64,000 bases of DNA from an uncultured Bacteroides sp. (GTDB lineage: Bacteria; Bacteroidota; Bacteroidia; Bacteroidales; Bacteroidaceae): NCBI RefSeq assembly GCF_905207245.1, contig NZ_CAJLKP010000020.1, positions 1 through 64,000 of the forward strand, read 5' to 3'. Position 1 is the stretch's first letter. Every line of letters starts with the position of its first letter. Of this stretch, positions 1-8,128 are shown piece after piece. A model generated the notes under the pieces. It did not search any database, was not told where the DNA came from, and saw only the letters and a program-made list of their open reading frames with translations. The position numbers were made by a program, and so were the translations under genes.

Positions 1-29
1 TGTAGCTCGTCACTTATCGCGCTTCGCGC

Positions 30-50
30 GATAAATTATCATTTATCAAA
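30..50. repeat. 21-bp near-palindrome shared with 38573-38593
   Basis: The 21 bases starting GATAAATTATC are identical here and at 38573-38593. They are nearly palindromic (GATAAAT / ATTTATC arms) and in both places lie just upstream of a -7 element. Either a dispersed intergenic repeat or an operator shared by the two promoters; the sequence alone does not decide. Confidence 0.5.
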
Positions 51-56
51 CTTATT

Positions 57-86
57 CTTGATAATCATATTTTTTGCGTACATTTG
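57..86 (+). promoter_or_regulatory. Bacteroides-type promoter of the glycosyltransferase
   Basis: TACATTTG at 79-86 matches the TAnnTTTG -7 consensus, with CTTG at 57-60 about 18 bases upstream as a -33 element. Transcription would begin near 92, which supports the ATG at 112 as the start of the next gene. Confidence 0.55.
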
Positions 87-111
87 CAACACAAAAACGT
101 CATACGACCAC

Positions 112-1284
112 ATGGAAGCATTAACATTCAATACTACAGAACAGGCGCTACTTGCTGCTGTCGGTATTCTTTTCATCATCCAACTCCTCTATTACTTTTG
201 TCTTTACAACCGTATACATACCCGTAGCCGTGCCGTAAAGCGAAGTGATATACATTTTTCACAGGAGCTGTTACCTTTATCGGTCATTATTTATGCCCGC
301 GAAGAAGTAGAAAATCTGCGTCGTAACCTGACCGCAGTGCTGGAACAGGATTATCCGCAATTTGAAGTCATTGTCATCAACGACGGCAATATCGATGAAA
401 GCGAGGATTATCTGACCTTACAGGGAGAAAAATATCCGAACCTCTATCACAGTTTCGTTCCAAACTCTTCCCGCTACATCAGCCGTAAAAAGCTGGCTGT
501 AACCCTTGGCGTAAAGGCAAGCAAATATGACTGGCTTGTGTTTACCGAAGCAAACTGCCTGCCCGAAAGCAATCAATGGCTGCGCACAATGGCGCGTAAC
601 TTCACTTCACGTGCACAAATTGTATTGGGCTACAGCGGATATGAACGTGGCAAGGGTTGGCTGCATAAACGGGTATCTTTCGATAATCTATTTAATTCCA
701 TGCGCTATCTGGGCTACGCACTCGCCGGAAAGCCTTACATAGGCATCGGACGTAATATGGCATACCGCAAAGAACTGTTCTATGCTCAGAAAGGGTTCTC
801 AGCGCATCTCAACCTACAGCGTGGAGATGATGACCTGTTTATCAATAAGACCGCCACGGCGGAGAATACCCGTGTAGAAACGGATGCAAATGCAGTTGTA
901 CGGGTGCAACCTGTTAATCGCGCCAAAGACTGGCGCGAAGAAAAAATCAATTATACAGTAACAGCACATTTCTACAAGGGGATACAACGTTATCTATCGG
1001 GATTTGAAACTACTTCCCGCTTATTATTTCATGCTGCATGGATAGCTACGCTGGTAATAGGAATATTGAATTTCCACTGGCTGGTGGCAGGCATTGCATT
1101 CCTGATATTCGCCCTGCGATATACAATGCAAGCCCTCATCATTAATAAAACGGCAAAAGATTTGGGAGAAAAGCGCCGCTACTACTTCACGCTTCCGGTA
1201 TTCGATATATTGCAACCAATGCAATCTCTCCGCTGGAAGTCCCATTGCTTGTTTAGAAAGAGAAACAACTTTCTAAGGAAATAA
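112..1284 (+). CDS. Membrane-anchored family 2 glycosyltransferase
   Basis: A 390-residue GT2 enzyme expected to transfer a sugar from a nucleotide donor at the inner face of the inner membrane, for envelope or capsule glycans. An N-terminal membrane helix (about residues 12-32) is followed by the GT-A fold: LPLSVIIYAREE opens the Rossmann part, VIVINDG is the nucleotide-binding strand, and TEAN stands where many members carry DxD. RGDDDLFIN and DWREEK correspond to the acceptor-side ED and Q/RxxRW regions. Two or three hydrophobic helices close the protein. The frame is open upstream to 58, but the promoter at 79-86 makes the ATG at 112 the likely start. Donor and acceptor cannot be named. 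It stands alone and converges on the LolE-like gene. Confidence 0.8.
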   Translation: MEALTFNTTEQALLAAVGILFIIQLLYYFCLYNRIHTRSRAVKRSDIHFSQELLPLSVIIYAREEVENLRRNLTAVLEQDYPQFEVIVINDGNIDESEDYLTLQGEKYPNLYHSFVPNSSRYISRKKLAVTLGVKASKYDWLVFTEANCLPESNQWLRTMARNFTSRAQIVLGYSGYERGKGWLHKRVSFDNLFNSMRYLGYALAGKPYIGIGRNMAYRKELFYAQKGFSAHLNLQRGDDDLFINKTATAENTRVETDANAVVRVQPVNRAKDWREEKINYTVTAHFYKGIQRYLSGFETTSRLLFHAAWIATLVIGILNFHWLVAGIAFLIFALRYTMQALIINKTAKDLGEKRRYYFTLPVFDILQPMQSLRWKSHCLFRKRNNFLRK

Positions 1285-1290
1285 CAGCTT

Positions 1291-1417
1291 TCCCAATGCC
1301 ACACTTGAATAAAACAAATGCCACACTTCACGGAAGATAAAGTGTGGCATTTGTTTTATTCAAGTGTGGCATTTCAGTTGTTGAAGTGTGGCATTGGGAA
1401 CAACGAAGTGAGGCATT
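1291..1417. repeat. 22-bp-period inverted repeat cluster, unit AAGTGTGGCATT
   Basis: The 12-mer AAGTGTGGCATT occurs on the plus strand at 1340, 1362, 1384 and (one mismatch, AAGTGAGGCATT) 1406, exactly 22 bases apart. Its complement occurs at 1295 and 1317, again 22 apart. The two orientations form a perfect 34-bp stem (1295-1328 with 1340-1373) around an 11-base loop, and 1291-1306 also pairs with 1384-1399. The cluster fills the space between two convergent genes and its last unit overlaps the stop codon at 1416-1418. It may act as a two-way terminator, but the strict period is more than a terminator needs. Confidence 0.9.
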
Positions 1418-2660
1418 ATTCGTATCTCATTGAATTGGCCGGATGAATGCGTGTAATGAGATAAGAAGGTCCTAAAAGCATCAGAACCGACGCCAGCAAA
1501 GTGCCGATATTCAATAAGAGGAAAAGCAAGATATTGAAAGACACCGGAACGGTATCCATATAATACGTCTCAGGGTTGAGTTTGAAGATACCAAACCACT
1601 TCTGCAAGAAATAGAAAGCCAGTCCGATGGCATTGCCCCACAACATTCCTTTGCCGATAAGGAAAACAGAGAACCAAAGAAATACTTTGCGAATGGTAGT
1701 ATTGTTTGCACCAAGAGATTTCAATACGCCAATCATAGAGGTACGCTCAATGATGATTATCAACAAACCGGATACCATAGTGAAACCTGCCACACCGACC
1801 ATCAAAATCAATATGACCCAGATATTCACATCCAGAATGCTAAGCCAAGCAAATATCTGCGGATTAAGATCTTCGATATTACGCACACAGTAGTCTTCTC
1901 CGTATTTATCGGTTATTTCGTTCATATCGACCGCAATCTGATAGGTTGTTGCTTCCAAAGCGTCATAATCATATATCTGTAGTTCTGCGCCGCTTACCTG
2001 TTCCGGCTCCCAATTATTAAGACGGTTCACGAGGTATAAGTCAGTCAGAAGGAAAAGATTATCGTATTCAGAGAAGTTAGTCTGATAGATGCCTACAATT
2101 TGCAAACGGCGTGCACGGATATCATCCTGTATATAATAGGTATCTATTTTATCCCCTAATTTCAGTCTCAGCTTCGTAGCAAGCGCTTTGGAGATTATCA
2201 CGCGATTGGAAGAGGCCGTATCACTGAACTGAGGCAATTCACCTTCTATCAGATGTTCACGGAAGAAAGTAGGGTCAAACTCAGGCCCCACACCTTTCAG
2301 CACCATACCTTGAAAGTCCTCTGCAGTCTTTATCATTCCCGGTTTGGTAGAATAGCGCTGTACATGCTTCACTTCAGGATAGCTGGAAAGAACGGAAACA
2401 ATACTGTCATTCACTACCACAGGACGCGTCTCATAAGAACGGGCCGCATCCGAATTGGTAATCTGAATATCCGAACCGAAACCTACGACTTTACCACGCA
2501 CTTCACTCTTAAACCCGACTATCACCGACACCGTGATAATCATCACTGCCAAACCGATAGCAACACCTATCAGGGCAATGAGTACGGCAGGACGGGAAAC
2601 TTGCTTTCCGGGCTCCGAATTGCGATAGATACGAAGGGCGATAAAGCGGGATAGATTCAT
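1416..2660 (-). CDS. LolE/LolC-like ABC transporter permease (FtsX family)
   Basis: A 414-residue inner-membrane permease of the LolC/E branch, which in other bacteria works with LolD to release lipoproteins toward the outer membrane. It has one N-terminal helix (about 25-48, rich in V and I), a long periplasmic MacB-type domain to about residue 270, then three C-terminal helices forming the FtsX domain; the coupling segment reads ERTSMIGVLKSLGANNTTIR. The end, IHPANSMRYE, resembles the PAEALxDE ends of the permease array at 8-28 kb but the protein is clearly more distant. No ATPase is adjacent, so its LolD partner is encoded elsewhere. The final codons overlap the 22-bp repeat cluster. Confidence 0.85.
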   Translation of the reverse strand: MNLSRFIALRIYRNSEPGKQVSRPAVLIALIGVAIGLAVMIITVSVIVGFKSEVRGKVVGFGSDIQITNSDAARSYETRPVVVNDSIVSVLSSYPEVKHVQRYSTKPGMIKTAEDFQGMVLKGVGPEFDPTFFREHLIEGELPQFSDTASSNRVIISKALATKLRLKLGDKIDTYYIQDDIRARRLQIVGIYQTNFSEYDNLFLLTDLYLVNRLNNWEPEQVSGAELQIYDYDALEATTYQIAVDMNEITDKYGEDYCVRNIEDLNPQIFAWLSILDVNIWVILILMVGVAGFTMVSGLLIIIIERTSMIGVLKSLGANNTTIRKVFLWFSVFLIGKGMLWGNAIGLAFYFLQKWFGIFKLNPETYYMDTVPVSFNILLFLLLNIGTLLASVLMLLGPSYLITRIHPANSMRYE

Positions 2661-2673
2661 GCTTATTATTTTT

Positions 2674-2749
2674 TTAGAGACGGATTACGTGGTGGTTATA
2701 CGCTGATAAATACTGTGTAATCCGTGTAATCCGTGAAATCCGTCTCTAA
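2674..2749. repeat. Hairpin with tandem AATCCGTG units
   Basis: TTAGAGACGGATT at 2674-2686 is the exact complement of AATCCGTCTCTAA at 2737-2749, and the right arm carries three near-tandem copies of a 9-mer (TGTAATCCG). It lies between the aminotransferase stop and the LolE-like start, so it is either the 3' end of the former or the 5' leader of the latter. No T-tract follows on the minus strand, so an intrinsic terminator is unlikely. Confidence 0.6.
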
Positions 2750-2756
2750 TTCAATA

Positions 2757-3956
2757 TTACTCAGTACGTCCGGGATACGCTTCCAAAGCCTTTGACAGGA
2801 CAAAGAGAGCACGGGTTAAATCCTCCTTCTTCAGCACATACGCTATGCGAACTTCGTTGCAGCCGGAACCGGGGGTAGTATAGAAACCGGAAGCAGGTGC
2901 CATGAATACGGTTTGTCCTTCGTACTCAAAGTCGGAAAGACACCAGGCACAGAACTTATCGGAATCATCCACAGGAAGTTTTGCAACTGTGTAGAAAGCT
3001 CCCATAGGAATAGGTGAATATACACCGGGAATGCGATTCAGCCCGTCTATCAGGCATTTACGGCGCTCTACATATTCGTCATAGGTATCGCGTAAGTAAT
3101 CTTCATCAGCATCCAGAGAAGCTTCGGCAGCAATCTGCCCAATCAAAGGAGGGCTGAGACGTGCCTGGCAGAATTTCATCACAGCACTACGGATTTCCGC
3201 ATTCTTCGTTATCAAAGCACCGATGCGGATACCGCACTCAGAGTAACGCTTGGATACGGAATCAATCAGCACCACATTATCTTCTATGCCTTCCAGATGA
3301 CAGGCAGAGATATAGGGGGAACCCGTATAGATGAACTCACGATAAACCTCATCGGAGAAAAGGAACAGGTCATACTTCTTAACCAAATCACGTATCTGGT
3401 TCATCTCACGACGAGTATAGAGATAGCCCGTAGGGTTATTGGGATTACAGATAAGAATAGCCCTGGTGCGCTCATTAATCAGTTCTTCAAACTTCTCTAC
3501 TTTAGGAAGCGAAAAGCCTTCTTCTATTGTAGTAGCGATAGTACGGATTTTAGCACCGGCAGAAATGGCGAATGCCATATAGTTAGCATAAGCCGGTTCG
3601 GGCACGATAATTTCATCACCCGGGTTCAGGCAAGCCAGAAAAGAGAACAACACAGCCTCCGAGCCGCCGGACGTAATGATAATATCGTCCGCCGTCAGTT
3701 TGATATTGAACTTATCATAATAGCCTACCAATTTTTCGCGGTAACTGCGGTATCCTGCACTGGGACTATACTCCAGTACTTTACGGTCGATGTTGCGTAT
3801 TGCGTCAATCGCGACTTGCGGCGTGGGCAGGTCGGGCTGTCCGATATTCAGGTGAAATACATGTACTCCCCGTTGTTTTGCTGCATCAGCCAGAGGAGCC
3901 AGCTTTCTGATAGGAGATGCGGGCATCTCCATCCCACGGATAGATATTGTTGGCAT
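2757..3956 (-). CDS. PLP-dependent class I/II aminotransferase (aspartate aminotransferase-like)
   Basis: A 399-residue fold-type I aminotransferase. HLNIGQPDLPTP near the N-terminus, SGGSEAV at the phosphate site, CNPNNPTG, SDEVYREF and the PLP lysine in DSVSKRYSECGIRIG are all present, as is the C-terminal arginine region (NEVRIAYV). The family moves amino groups between aspartate or aromatic amino acids and 2-oxo acids in the cytoplasm; the exact substrate cannot be read. The frame stays open to 4022, but the residues before MPTISIRG are not family-like and ATG at 3956 suits the promoter at 4032-4039. Divergent from the isomerase-like gene at 4181. Confidence 0.85.
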   Translation of the reverse strand: MPTISIRGMEMPASPIRKLAPLADAAKQRGVHVFHLNIGQPDLPTPQVAIDAIRNIDRKVLEYSPSAGYRSYREKLVGYYDKFNIKLTADDIIITSGGSEAVLFSFLACLNPGDEIIVPEPAYANYMAFAISAGAKIRTIATTIEEGFSLPKVEKFEELINERTRAILICNPNNPTGYLYTRREMNQIRDLVKKYDLFLFSDEVYREFIYTGSPYISACHLEGIEDNVVLIDSVSKRYSECGIRIGALITKNAEIRSAVMKFCQARLSPPLIGQIAAEASLDADEDYLRDTYDEYVERRKCLIDGLNRIPGVYSPIPMGAFYTVAKLPVDDSDKFCAWCLSDFEYEGQTVFMAPASGFYTTPGSGCNEVRIAYVLKKEDLTRALFVLSKALEAYPGRTE

Positions 3957-4031
3957 GTCTAAGAAATTACAATTTGACAAATTACAGTTAACGATTGATG
4001 ATATACTTTCATATCTATGCAATCAGAGGTG

Positions 4032-4059
4032 CAAAAGTAACACTTTTATTGATACAAAG
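4032..4059 (-). promoter_or_regulatory. Promoter of the aminotransferase gene
   Basis: On the minus strand TACTTTTG (4039 to 4032) fits the -7 consensus and CTTTG (4059 to 4055) is a -33 candidate, with a somewhat short 15-base spacer. Confidence 0.45.
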
Positions 4060-4132
4060 GGAAAGCATTGGCAAAAAAGTTTAAAAACACTATCTATGAC
4101 TTAAAAGATAGTGGTGGTTTCAAAAGAAATTG

Positions 4133-4140
4133 TACCTTTG
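4133..4140 (+). promoter_or_regulatory. -7 element of the isomerase-like gene
   Basis: TACCTTTG matches TAnnTTTG about 40 bases before the ATG at 4181. No clear TTTG lies at the expected -33 position. Confidence 0.4.
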
Positions 4141-4180
4141 AATATCGTAAATCGTTAAATCGTAAACCGTATATACTAGC

Positions 4181-5416
4181 ATGGTACTAAACCTGATAAC
4201 CTTCGCATCGTTGCTTCACAAGCAAGCATCCGTTCTTGGTTCCCATGAACTAATCCTAAACGAACTGGAGAAATATTTTACTGTAAACCTTGTGTATTAT
4301 CAAGACATAGACAAACTCACCAAAGATGATTTCTGTCTGCTCTTTATTGCCACAGGTGGTGTGGAGCGATTGGTTATCCAGCGTTTTGAATCTCTCCCCC
4401 GCCCTGCCATACTGCTGGCGGACGGCATGCAAAATTCACTTGCTTCTGCTCTCGAAATCTCATCCTGGCTACGCGGCCGGGGCATGAAAAGCGAGATTCT
4501 GCATGGAGAACTACCCGAAATTATCAAACGTATCTTTGTTTTGTACAGCAATTTTAAAGCCCAACGGACACTATCAGGATTACGCATCGGCGTGATAGGT
4601 GCTCCTTCTTCATGGTTGGTTGCCAGTAATGTGGATTATCTCCTGTCTAAACGCCGTTGGGGAATTGAATACACGGATATTCCTCTGGAACGTGTTTATG
4701 AGCATTATAATCAAATAACAGACGATGAAGTGGGCGAAGCTTGCGCCACTTTTGCAGGCAAAGCACTGGCTTGCCGTGAAGCGACACCGGAAGATCTGAT
4801 AAAGGCTATGCGGTTGTATCGCGCCATAAAAAAAATTGTAGACGAAGAGAAGCTAAGTGCCGTCACCCTGAGTTGCTTCAAGATGATAGAGCAAACCGGA
4901 ACCACCGGCTGCCTTGCCCTAGCTTTATTGAATGATGAAGGCATCATAGCAGGGTGTGAAGGTGACCTGCAATCGGTATTCACCCAACTTGCCATAAAAG
5001 TACTGACTCGACAACCGTCTTTCATGGCGAACCCATCCATGATAAATGCCCGTACCAATGAAATAATACTGGCTCATTGCACCATCGGCATCGCACAGAC
5101 CGAGCAATATATCATCCGTAGTCACTTTGAAACAGAAATGGGTATCGGTATCCAGGGCATTTTACCTACAGGGCACGTCACGGTTGTAAAATGTGGCGGT
5201 GAATGTCTGGACGAGTATTATCTAAGTACAGGCACATTGACGGAAAATACCAATTACATCAATATGTGCCGCACGCAGGTACGCATCAAGATGGATACAC
5301 CGGCAGAGTATTTCCTCAAGAATCCATTAGGAAACCACCACGTGTTGGTACATGGAAATTACAAGGTATTGCTGGATGAATTCTTGCAGGCAAATGGATG
5401 TAAACGAATAGAATAA
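4181..5416 (+). CDS. Fucose/arabinose isomerase-fold protein, function unknown
   Basis: A 411-residue cytoplasmic protein resembling the FucI/AraA superfamily: an N-terminal region with LLFIATGGVERL, a middle Rossmann-like part beginning LRIGVIGAPSSWL, and SCFKMIEQTGTTGCLAL plus EGDLQS, which correspond to the active-site side of fucose isomerase C-terminal domains. HCTIGI and LGNHHVLVHGNY further on match the region where those enzymes bind metal or substrate. It is shorter than true L-fucose isomerase (about 590 residues) and no sugar genes are adjacent, so an isomerase reaction is possible but not shown. Single gene, convergent with the sensor kinase, with five bases between the stops. Confidence 0.6.
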   Translation: MVLNLITFASLLHKQASVLGSHELILNELEKYFTVNLVYYQDIDKLTKDDFCLLFIATGGVERLVIQRFESLPRPAILLADGMQNSLASALEISSWLRGRGMKSEILHGELPEIIKRIFVLYSNFKAQRTLSGLRIGVIGAPSSWLVASNVDYLLSKRRWGIEYTDIPLERVYEHYNQITDDEVGEACATFAGKALACREATPEDLIKAMRLYRAIKKIVDEEKLSAVTLSCFKMIEQTGTTGCLALALLNDEGIIAGCEGDLQSVFTQLAIKVLTRQPSFMANPSMINARTNEIILAHCTIGIAQTEQYIIRSHFETEMGIGIQGILPTGHVTVVKCGGECLDEYYLSTGTLTENTNYINMCRTQVRIKMDTPAEYFLKNPLGNHHVLVHGNYKVLLDEFLQANGCKRIE

Positions 5417-5421
5417 GGAGC

Positions 5422-8037
5422 TTACTCATTACTATCCGGCACGCGCACTGTAAAGCGGGTGCCTTTCCCCAATTCAGAAGTTACTGCTATCTTACCACAG
5501 AAACGTTCTACGATGGTCTGGCAGATACTCAGTCCCAAACCGGCACCTTGAGTAAAGCTGTCTACCTTATAGAAACGTTCGAATATACGTTGCTGGTTTT
5601 CTTCTGAGATACCGCTTCCGGTGTCTTCCACAAAGAAAACAGTATAACCTGGTTCATCCGTCAGATAGCCAAAAGTAATAGAACCATGGGTAGTAAACTT
5701 CTTGGCATTGTTGATGAAGTTATTAATCACCTGCTTCAGGCGGACAGAGTCTGTGATTATTGATTTACTTTCGTTTTCAGGAACTTTCATAACCAACTCC
5801 ACTCCTTCGGGCATACTCAACCGTTGAGAATCGTATATTTGCTGCATAATAAAGTTCAGATTATATCCTGCAAAGCGAAAATCCATTGAACCGGACTCAA
5901 TGCGCGACAGGTCGAGTATATCATTAATCAGCGCAAGTAAAAGGGTGCAATTGATATTGATAGTATCTACAAACTGTTTTACTTCTTCAGGAGTGAATGC
6001 ATCTATATCCTTTAGCAAATCGGAAAAGCCGACGATGGCATTTAAAGGAGTGCGTATCTCGTGGCTCATGTTAGCCAGGAAAGCTGACTTTAATGTATCG
6101 GCCTGCAAAGCACGGTCACGGGCAGCTATCAGTTCTTCTTCCGTATTCTTATAACGTTGGATGCTCTGGCAAACACCCAATACCATATAAGGTGCTTCCG
6201 GACTCAAACCATTATAGGAAGTACTGCGGAATTCCCACCATTCATATTTTCCTTCCGCATTACGCATACGGAAATTCATACGGGTATCCAACTCATCTCC
6301 TTTAAGAATAACATTGAAATGTTCCTGTGTCTGTTCCAAATCCTCCGGATAGATGAGAAGCTCCAGTTCCTTCCGGAGAATAGTGAGCTTGCCCGGAAGT
6401 CCGAAATGGTCGAGCAACGCACCGGCAAAATGGAAGCTGGCTGTACGTATGTCATACTGCCAAGGGTATACGGAACTTGCATCGATTGCCAGATCAAAGA
6501 AGCGCTTATGCATTTCTTCCTCGGATATATTACGGCAGCAAATGGCCATACCTGTCATTTTATTCTTCGAATAGACAGGTACCACTTCACCGGAAACAGG
6601 AAAATAGGTTCCTTTGTGAATCTCCTGCATGAAAGCTTTCGCCGGAATAGGGATTACACGACGCTCAGTCCTCACCTGTTTCAACAAAGAGGATAGAATG
6701 TTTTCTCCATTACAAAAGATATGAAAAATAGAACCTGCCATCTGGCCTTCATAATACCGAGCCGTATGAACCTCCGGATCAAGCTCCAGCATAAGCATCA
6801 AAGCACGGTTAACGAAGTGTATGCGAAAATCAGTATCATAAGTTATCAATCCGTCACGGATGGAGCAGAAGATATTATCGAACTCATCACGTTGTTCCAC
6901 CAAACGGTTCTGAATAAGCAAACGTGTTTGCGCATGCATACGACGTCGAGACTCATGGCGGTTAAGACGGTAAAGCCAGATGACCAAAAAGATCAATGCT
7001 CCCACGATGACAGAATAAAAAAGGATGAACCACCCACGGTAGCGTTCCATCAAAGGGGCATTCAAGATAATACCATTATCACCCACTTTATCAGCGTTTA
7101 CCCTGAAAAACTCTAATTGTTTATAGTCATAAAGTATCTTACCTGATAAATCTGAAATTCCCACTACGGAAGGCATGGCTCCCTGCAACACTTGTGCAGC
7201 ACATCGTCCGGCGGCATATGTACTTTCATAAGGCGCCATATCATGAACACCGAACACTCCGTTTGTCAAGGCAAGGCTTTGTCCCGCAAAAACCGGAGCT
7301 TTAGAGTTCTTTCCTATAAAAGAGAGAAAAGGAGTCCATTTGGGAGCAACGACAATACGGTTATAGGCATTATATTCATAGCAAATGGAGGAAATGACAG
7401 GATTAGGAGCTTGTGCTTGCACATTCATAGTTTTTAATGTGTACTCAGGATGTTTTTGCTGATAACCGGCCCAGACACGCTCAAATTCAGCAACTCCCTT
7501 GAGGCTCAAAAGACTGCTGTCTGAAACGCAAACAACCTCTGTGCGGTGTGGGAATATACGACGGGCGTTTTCAAGCAAATATTCGAAATCAATTTTAGAG
7601 GTATATCCACACACATTAGGCAAACTCGATATCAGTTTATCGTTAGGATACTTTATACCCGATATGACCACCGGCAACTTATAAGGCAAAGAGTCGCCAC
7701 AATGCATCAAGGTATAGAAGGCTTCATCACTTGCTGTAATAATAAGGTCAGTGTTTCGCTGACGTGCCCGTTCACAAATACGTCGCATAATGACACACTC
7801 GGAAGCAAATGTCCAGTAGTCCGCATCCAAATACTCGGCAGTGACTTTCGCTTTCACACCTCCACGTGCCAGTCCATCGCGCACTCCTTCGGTCAAATCA
7901 TTGTTCCAGGGCGTACGGTGATTATATGATTGGATGAAAAGGACGTTATATGTACGTTCTGCGGCTGAAAAGTGTCCGGCAAACACAATGCAGGGAAACA
8001 GGCTGATTAACATAACGAGGAGTAAGCGTCTCTTCAT
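5422..8037 (-). CDS. Sensor histidine kinase with periplasmic substrate-binding-like domain and two PAS domains
   Basis: 871 residues. A signal or anchor segment (MKRRLLLVMLISLFPCIVFA) is followed by a periplasmic region of about 310 residues (starting YNVLFIQSYNHRTPWN) resembling ABC substrate-binding proteins of the ABC_sub_bind type. A membrane helix (about 350-370), two PAS regions, the HisKA box SHEIRTPLNAIVGFSDLL and the HATPase boxes (NFINNAKKF, DTGSGIS, GAGLGLSI) follow. It ends at the kinase domain with no receiver, so its response regulator is separate and not adjacent. The frame opens at 8082, but ATG at 8037 gives the signal peptide. It lies downstream of the last permease pair, but a -7 element at 8080-8087 suggests its own promoter. 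Whether it controls the array is open. Confidence 0.85.
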   Translation of the reverse strand: MKRRLLLVMLISLFPCIVFAGHFSAAERTYNVLFIQSYNHRTPWNNDLTEGVRDGLARGGVKAKVTAEYLDADYWTFASECVIMRRICERARQRNTDLIITASDEAFYTLMHCGDSLPYKLPVVISGIKYPNDKLISSLPNVCGYTSKIDFEYLLENARRIFPHRTEVVCVSDSSLLSLKGVAEFERVWAGYQQKHPEYTLKTMNVQAQAPNPVISSICYEYNAYNRIVVAPKWTPFLSFIGKNSKAPVFAGQSLALTNGVFGVHDMAPYESTYAAGRCAAQVLQGAMPSVVGISDLSGKILYDYKQLEFFRVNADKVGDNGIILNAPLMERYRGWFILFYSVIVGALIFLVIWLYRLNRHESRRRMHAQTRLLIQNRLVEQRDEFDNIFCSIRDGLITYDTDFRIHFVNRALMLMLELDPEVHTARYYEGQMAGSIFHIFCNGENILSSLLKQVRTERRVIPIPAKAFMQEIHKGTYFPVSGEVVPVYSKNKMTGMAICCRNISEEEMHKRFFDLAIDASSVYPWQYDIRTASFHFAGALLDHFGLPGKLTILRKELELLIYPEDLEQTQEHFNVILKGDELDTRMNFRMRNAEGKYEWWEFRSTSYNGLSPEAPYMVLGVCQSIQRYKNTEEELIAARDRALQADTLKSAFLANMSHEIRTPLNAIVGFSDLLKDIDAFTPEEVKQFVDTININCTLLLALINDILDLSRIESGSMDFRFAGYNLNFIMQQIYDSQRLSMPEGVELVMKVPENESKSIITDSVRLKQVINNFINNAKKFTTHGSITFGYLTDEPGYTVFFVEDTGSGISEENQQRIFERFYKVDSFTQGAGLGLSICQTIVERFCGKIAVTSELGKGTRFTVRVPDSNE

Positions 8038-8079
8038 ATCTGAATTTTCTTCTGTTTGAATAAATGTGCTTTTTCCTCG

Positions 8080-8087
8080 CAAATATA
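8080..8087 (-). promoter_or_regulatory. -7 element of the sensor kinase gene
   Basis: Minus-strand TATATTTG fits TAnnTTTG, with TTCTG about 19 bases upstream as a weak -33. It lies in the 91-base gap after permease pair 7 and would start a transcript about 40 bases before the kinase ATG. Confidence 0.4.
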
Positions 8088-8128
8088 CGCATTATATTGA
8101 AATACAGAACAGAATGTGCCTTTTCTTT

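Noticed and set aside
5900..7929. Several open frames on the plus strand opposite the sensor kinase
   Set aside because: They lack family motifs and have the amino-acid make-up of antisense shadows; the minus-strand gene explains the region.
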